Source: Glycomyces paridis (GTDB lineage: Bacteria > Actinomycetota > Actinomycetes > Mycobacteriales > Micromonosporaceae). From it: a stretch of 64,000 nt of DNA. The notes below the pieces were generated by a model that was not told where the DNA came from, ran no database searches, and saw only the letters and a list, made by a program, of their open reading frames with translations. Both the position numbers and the translations under genes were made by a program. The stretch spans positions 1-64,000 of the forward strand of contig NZ_STGX01000008.1 in the NCBI RefSeq assembly GCF_004912155.1, given 5' to 3'. Shown piece after piece: positions 61,764 to 64,000 of this stretch; position 1 is the first letter of the stretch, and each line of letters opens with the position of its first letter.

Positions 61764-63506
61764 GTGGACGCTGAAGAGATCGCCGAAGGCCGCGAGCGCT
61801 GGGCCAAGCGCTACGCCTCCGCCGCCAAGCGCGACGCCGACTTCACCACCCTTTCGGGGTTGGAAGTCGAACCCGCCTACGGTCCGCCCGAAGGGCACGC
61901 CGACCCGCGCATGGACCGCATCGGCTGGCCCGGCGAGTTCCCGTTCACCCGCGGGCTCTACCCCACCGGCTACCGCGGGCGGCCCTGGACCATCCGCCAG
62001 TTCTCCGGCTTCGGCAACGCCGAGCAGACCAACGCCCGCTACAAGATGCTCCTGGGCGCCGGCGGCGGCGGCCTCTCCGTCGCCTTCGACATGCCCACGC
62101 TCATGGGCCGCGACTCCGACGAGCCCGAGTCGCTCGGCGAGGTCGGCCACTGCGGCGTCGCGATCGACTCCACCGACGACATGGACCGCCTCTTCGGCGG
62201 CATCGACCTCGGCGCCGTCACCACCTCGATGACCATCTCGGGCCCCGCGATCCCCATCTTCTGCATGTACCTCGCCGCAGCCGAACGCCAGGGCGTCGAC
62301 ATCGCGACCCTCGACGGCACCCTCCAGACCGACATCCACAAGGAGTACATCGCGCAGAAGGAGTGGCTGTTCCCGCCCGAGCCGCACCTGCGCCTCATCG
62401 GCGACCTCATGGCCTACTGCGCCGAGAACATCCCGCGCTACAAGCCGCTCTCGGTCTCCGGCTACCACATCCGCGAGGCCGGATCGACCGCCGCGCAGGA
62501 GCTCGCGTTCACCCTCGCCGACGGGTTCTCCTATGTGGAGCTCGGCCGTTCGCGCGGCCTCGACGTCGACGTCTTCGCCCCAGGGCTCTCGTTCTTCTTC
62601 GACGCGCACATCGACTTCTTCGAGGAGATCGCCAAGTTCCGCGCCGCCCGCCGCATCTGGGCGAAGTGGCTGCGCGACGTCTACGGCGCCACCACCGAAC
62701 GCGCCCAATGGCTCCGCTTCCACACCCAGACCGCCGGGGTCTCCCTCACCGCACAGCAGCCCTACAACAACGTGGTGCGCACCGCCGTCGAGGCCCTCGC
62801 CGCCGTCATGGGCGGCACCAACTCCCTGCACACCAACGCCCTCGACGAGACCCTGGCCCTCCCCACCGACCAGTCCGCCGAGATCGCCCTGCGCACCCAG
62901 GCGGTGCTGCGCGAGGAGACCGGCGTGACCAATGTGGCCGACCCCCTCGGCGGCTCCTGGTACGTCGAGGCGCTCACCGACAAGATCGAGGCCGAGGCCG
63001 AGGACCTGTTCCTCCAGATCCTCGCCCTCGGCGGCGAATCGGGCACCGACCCCGCCGAGGTCGCGCGCGAGGCCATGCGCGCGGACGCCGCAGGGCGCCA
63101 CGCGATCGGACCGGTCACCTCGGGCATCCTGCGCGGCATCGAGGACGGCTGGTTCAACGCCCGCATCGCCGAGGCCGCCTTCACCTACCAGCAGCAGCTC
63201 GAGGACGGCACCAAGCACATCGTGGGCGTCACGAAGCTGCACGACACCGTCACCCCCGACCTGGAGATCCTCCGCATCTCCGGCGAGGTCGAGCAGGGCC
63301 AGCGCGCGGCGCTCGCCGAGCGCCGCGCCGGGAGGGACAACGCCGCCGTCGAGCGCGCGCTGGCCGAGATCGTCGCCGCGGCAAGGGGAACGGCGAACAT
63401 GATCGAGCCGATCCTGGACGCCGCCCGTGCGGAGGCGACGCTCGGGGAGATCTGCGGGGCGCTGCGGGGGGAGTGGGGCGACTACCGTGAGACCACGGCG
63501 TTCTGA
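61764..63506 (+). CDS. Acyl-CoA mutase large subunit (isobutyryl-CoA mutase-like)
   Basis: 580-residue TIM-barrel subunit of an adenosylcobalamin-dependent carbon-skeleton mutase; no B12-binding domain, so a separate small subunit is needed. RGRPWTIRQFSGFGNAEQTN and GGGGLSVAFDMPTLMGRDSD define the family. Methylmalonyl-CoA mutase has Tyr (RQYAGF) and Arg at the two carboxylate-recognising sites; here RQFSGF and KEYIAQKEWLFPP give Phe and Gln, the isobutyryl-CoA mutase (IcmA) pattern. GTG start; possible TATCAT -10 at 61702-61707. Probably valine catabolism or isobutyryl/butyryl interconversion. Confidence 0.85.
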   Translation: MDAEEIAEGRERWAKRYASAAKRDADFTTLSGLEVEPAYGPPEGHADPRMDRIGWPGEFPFTRGLYPTGYRGRPWTIRQFSGFGNAEQTNARYKMLLGAGGGGLSVAFDMPTLMGRDSDEPESLGEVGHCGVAIDSTDDMDRLFGGIDLGAVTTSMTISGPAIPIFCMYLAAAERQGVDIATLDGTLQTDIHKEYIAQKEWLFPPEPHLRLIGDLMAYCAENIPRYKPLSVSGYHIREAGSTAAQELAFTLADGFSYVELGRSRGLDVDVFAPGLSFFFDAHIDFFEEIAKFRAARRIWAKWLRDVYGATTERAQWLRFHTQTAGVSLTAQQPYNNVVRTAVEALAAVMGGTNSLHTNALDETLALPTDQSAEIALRTQAVLREETGVTNVADPLGGSWYVEALTDKIEAEAEDLFLQILALGGESGTDPAEVAREAMRADAAGRHAIGPVTSGILRGIEDGWFNARIAEAAFTYQQQLEDGTKHIVGVTKLHDTVTPDLEILRISGEVEQGQRAALAERRAGRDNAAVERALAEIVAAARGTANMIEPILDAARAEATLGEICGALRGEWGDYRETTAF

Positions 63507-63565
63507 CCGTTCCCGCTGCAACGCAACCCTTCCGGGTCGACGGCGGACAAGTGGCGCGGCGGGGG

Positions 63566-63590
63566 GTTTGCGACCGCTCCAGGTGGGTAC
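63566..63590 (+). promoter_or_regulatory. SigB/SigF-type promoter
   Basis: GTTT (63566-63569), 15 bases, GGGTAC (63585-63590) follows the general-stress sigma consensus GTTT-N15-GGGTA. It would start RNA near 63597, at the foot of the hairpin 63596-63639, and it precedes a sigma gene of the same class, suggesting autoactivation. Confidence 0.6.
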
Positions 63591-63595
63591 CCGGC

Positions 63596-63639
63596 GGTAA
63601 CCGGACACGGTGTCCCCCCGGGACACCGGCCCGGTCACC
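63596..63639. terminator. Hairpin between the mutase and the sigma gene
   Basis: CGGTGTCCC (63608-63616) and GGGACACCG (63620-63628) around CCC, extended by ACCGG (63600-63604) with CCGGT (63631-63635). Ninety bases after the mutase stop; it may terminate that gene or form the 5' structure of the sigma transcript. Confidence 0.55.
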
Positions 63640-63680
63640 TCACAAACAGACAGGTTTCCCCGGATTCGACCTTTTCATTC

Positions 63681-63710
63681 TTGTTCTCGATTCCCGAACT
63701 GCCTTACAAT
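63681..63710 (+). promoter_or_regulatory. Second, vegetative-type promoter of the sigma gene
   Basis: TTGTTC (63681-63686), 18 bases, TACAAT (63705-63710). Predicted start near 63717, giving a leader of about 70 nt before the sigma factor ATG. Confidence 0.55.
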
Positions 63711-63785
63711 CAGAAGCGTCAGATGCCTCCACCCGAGGCGACATGCTTCAAACCGATGTCCCTGACAGGACAGGAGGGCGATCGC

Positions 63786-64000
63786 ATGGCGGACACACGA
63801 ACTACGAGCGAGCGCCGGCACACCAACGAGTACGCGCACCTCGCGCCGCTCTTCGAAGAGATGGCGCGCCTGGACGGGGACGACCCCCGCCGCGCGGACC
63901 TGCGCGACAGGCTCGTCACCGGCCATCTCCCGCTGGCCGAGCACATCGCGCAGCGGTTCTCCGGCAAGGGGATCGCGAAGGACGACCTCGTGCAGGTCGC
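63786..64000 (+). CDS. SigB/SigF-type sigma factor, N-terminal part (cut by window edge)
   Basis: 71 full codons are visible. MADTRTTSERRHTNEYAHLA, PLFEEMARLDGDDPRRADLR and then RLVTGHLPLAEHIAQRFSGK with GIAKDDLVQV correspond to the start of sigma region 2 (helices 2.1-2.2) of the SigB/F/G group, which has no region 1. Such factors drive stress or development programmes and are held by anti-sigma kinases; none is visible in this window. ATG follows AGGAGG at eight bases. Two promoters lie upstream. Confidence 0.87.
   Translation, partial: MADTRTTSERRHTNEYAHLAPLFEEMARLDGDDPRRADLRDRLVTGHLPLAEHIAQRFSGKGIAKDDLVQV

Overview
The window is high-GC, densely packed DNA from an actinomycete. The evidence is the third-position G/C bias, the many GTG and TTG starts, the Wag31/DivIVA-SepF-FtsZ arrangement without ftsA, the PriA-type histidine isomerase, the meso-DAP-type MurE and the many probably leaderless genes (TANNNT followed 6-7 nt later by ATG/GTG). 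No species marker is present; a Glycomyces/Micromonospora-like relative is my guess, not a demonstration. I found no rRNA, tRNA, CRISPR array, transposase or integrase.

Layout. 1-4.8 kb: the 5' part of a secreted GH74 xyloglucanase with a consensus promoter and an AT-rich palindrome upstream, an ornithine cyclodeaminase-type enzyme, an MFS exporter and a TerC-type membrane protein. 4.9-8.5 kb: biotin genes bioA-bioF-bioD, with two micro-ORFs chained by 4-nt overlaps between bioA and bioF. 8.5-9.2 kb: a gene-free convergent region rich in palindromes, with two perfect DnaA-box matches. 9.2-13 kb: NUDIX, P450, flavin monooxygenase and a hydrolase-fold protein. 13-23.5 kb: esterase, plsC, a Crp-type regulator, a DEDD exoribonuclease, phosphofructokinase, the fchA-folD folate pair, class II DAHP synthase and an LLM-class oxidoreductase; three copies of a promoter-like repeat lie here. 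23.5-26.2 kb: five tandem paralogous small membrane proteins behind a double palindromic operator. 26.3-32 kb: an epimerase, a GNAT-like protein, two small membrane proteins, an L,D-transpeptidase, a secreted coiled-coil protein with a peptidase-like tail, and a MarR regulator.

32-41.3 kb is the mur operon (murE-murF-mraY-murD-ftsW-murG-murC), with nearly all junctions overlapping by 4 nt. It ends in a hairpin, and then an independent unit interrupts the division cluster: a 1050-residue LRR-Roc-COR (Roco) GTPase, a lipoprotein and an iron-box-controlled siderophore-interacting protein. The cluster resumes with ftsQ-ftsZ-yggS-sepF-ylmG-divIVA (46.2-51 kb). Then come a membrane protein with C-terminal Cys/His ligands, a DksA/TraR-lspA-rluD operon whose transcript should start with a long hairpin, a ParA/MinD-like ATPase, the his operon hisD-hisC-hisB-(52-aa membrane peptide)-hisH-priA-ridA, an isobutyryl-CoA-mutase-like large subunit, and the beginning of a SigB/SigF-type sigma factor at the right edge.

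How it fits together: most of the right half is core envelope growth and division (peptidoglycan precursors, septum, polar growth, lipoprotein maturation) plus amino-acid biosynthesis. The least explained parts are the Roco insertion, the five-paralog membrane array, the repeated promoter-like element and the structured region after bioD.
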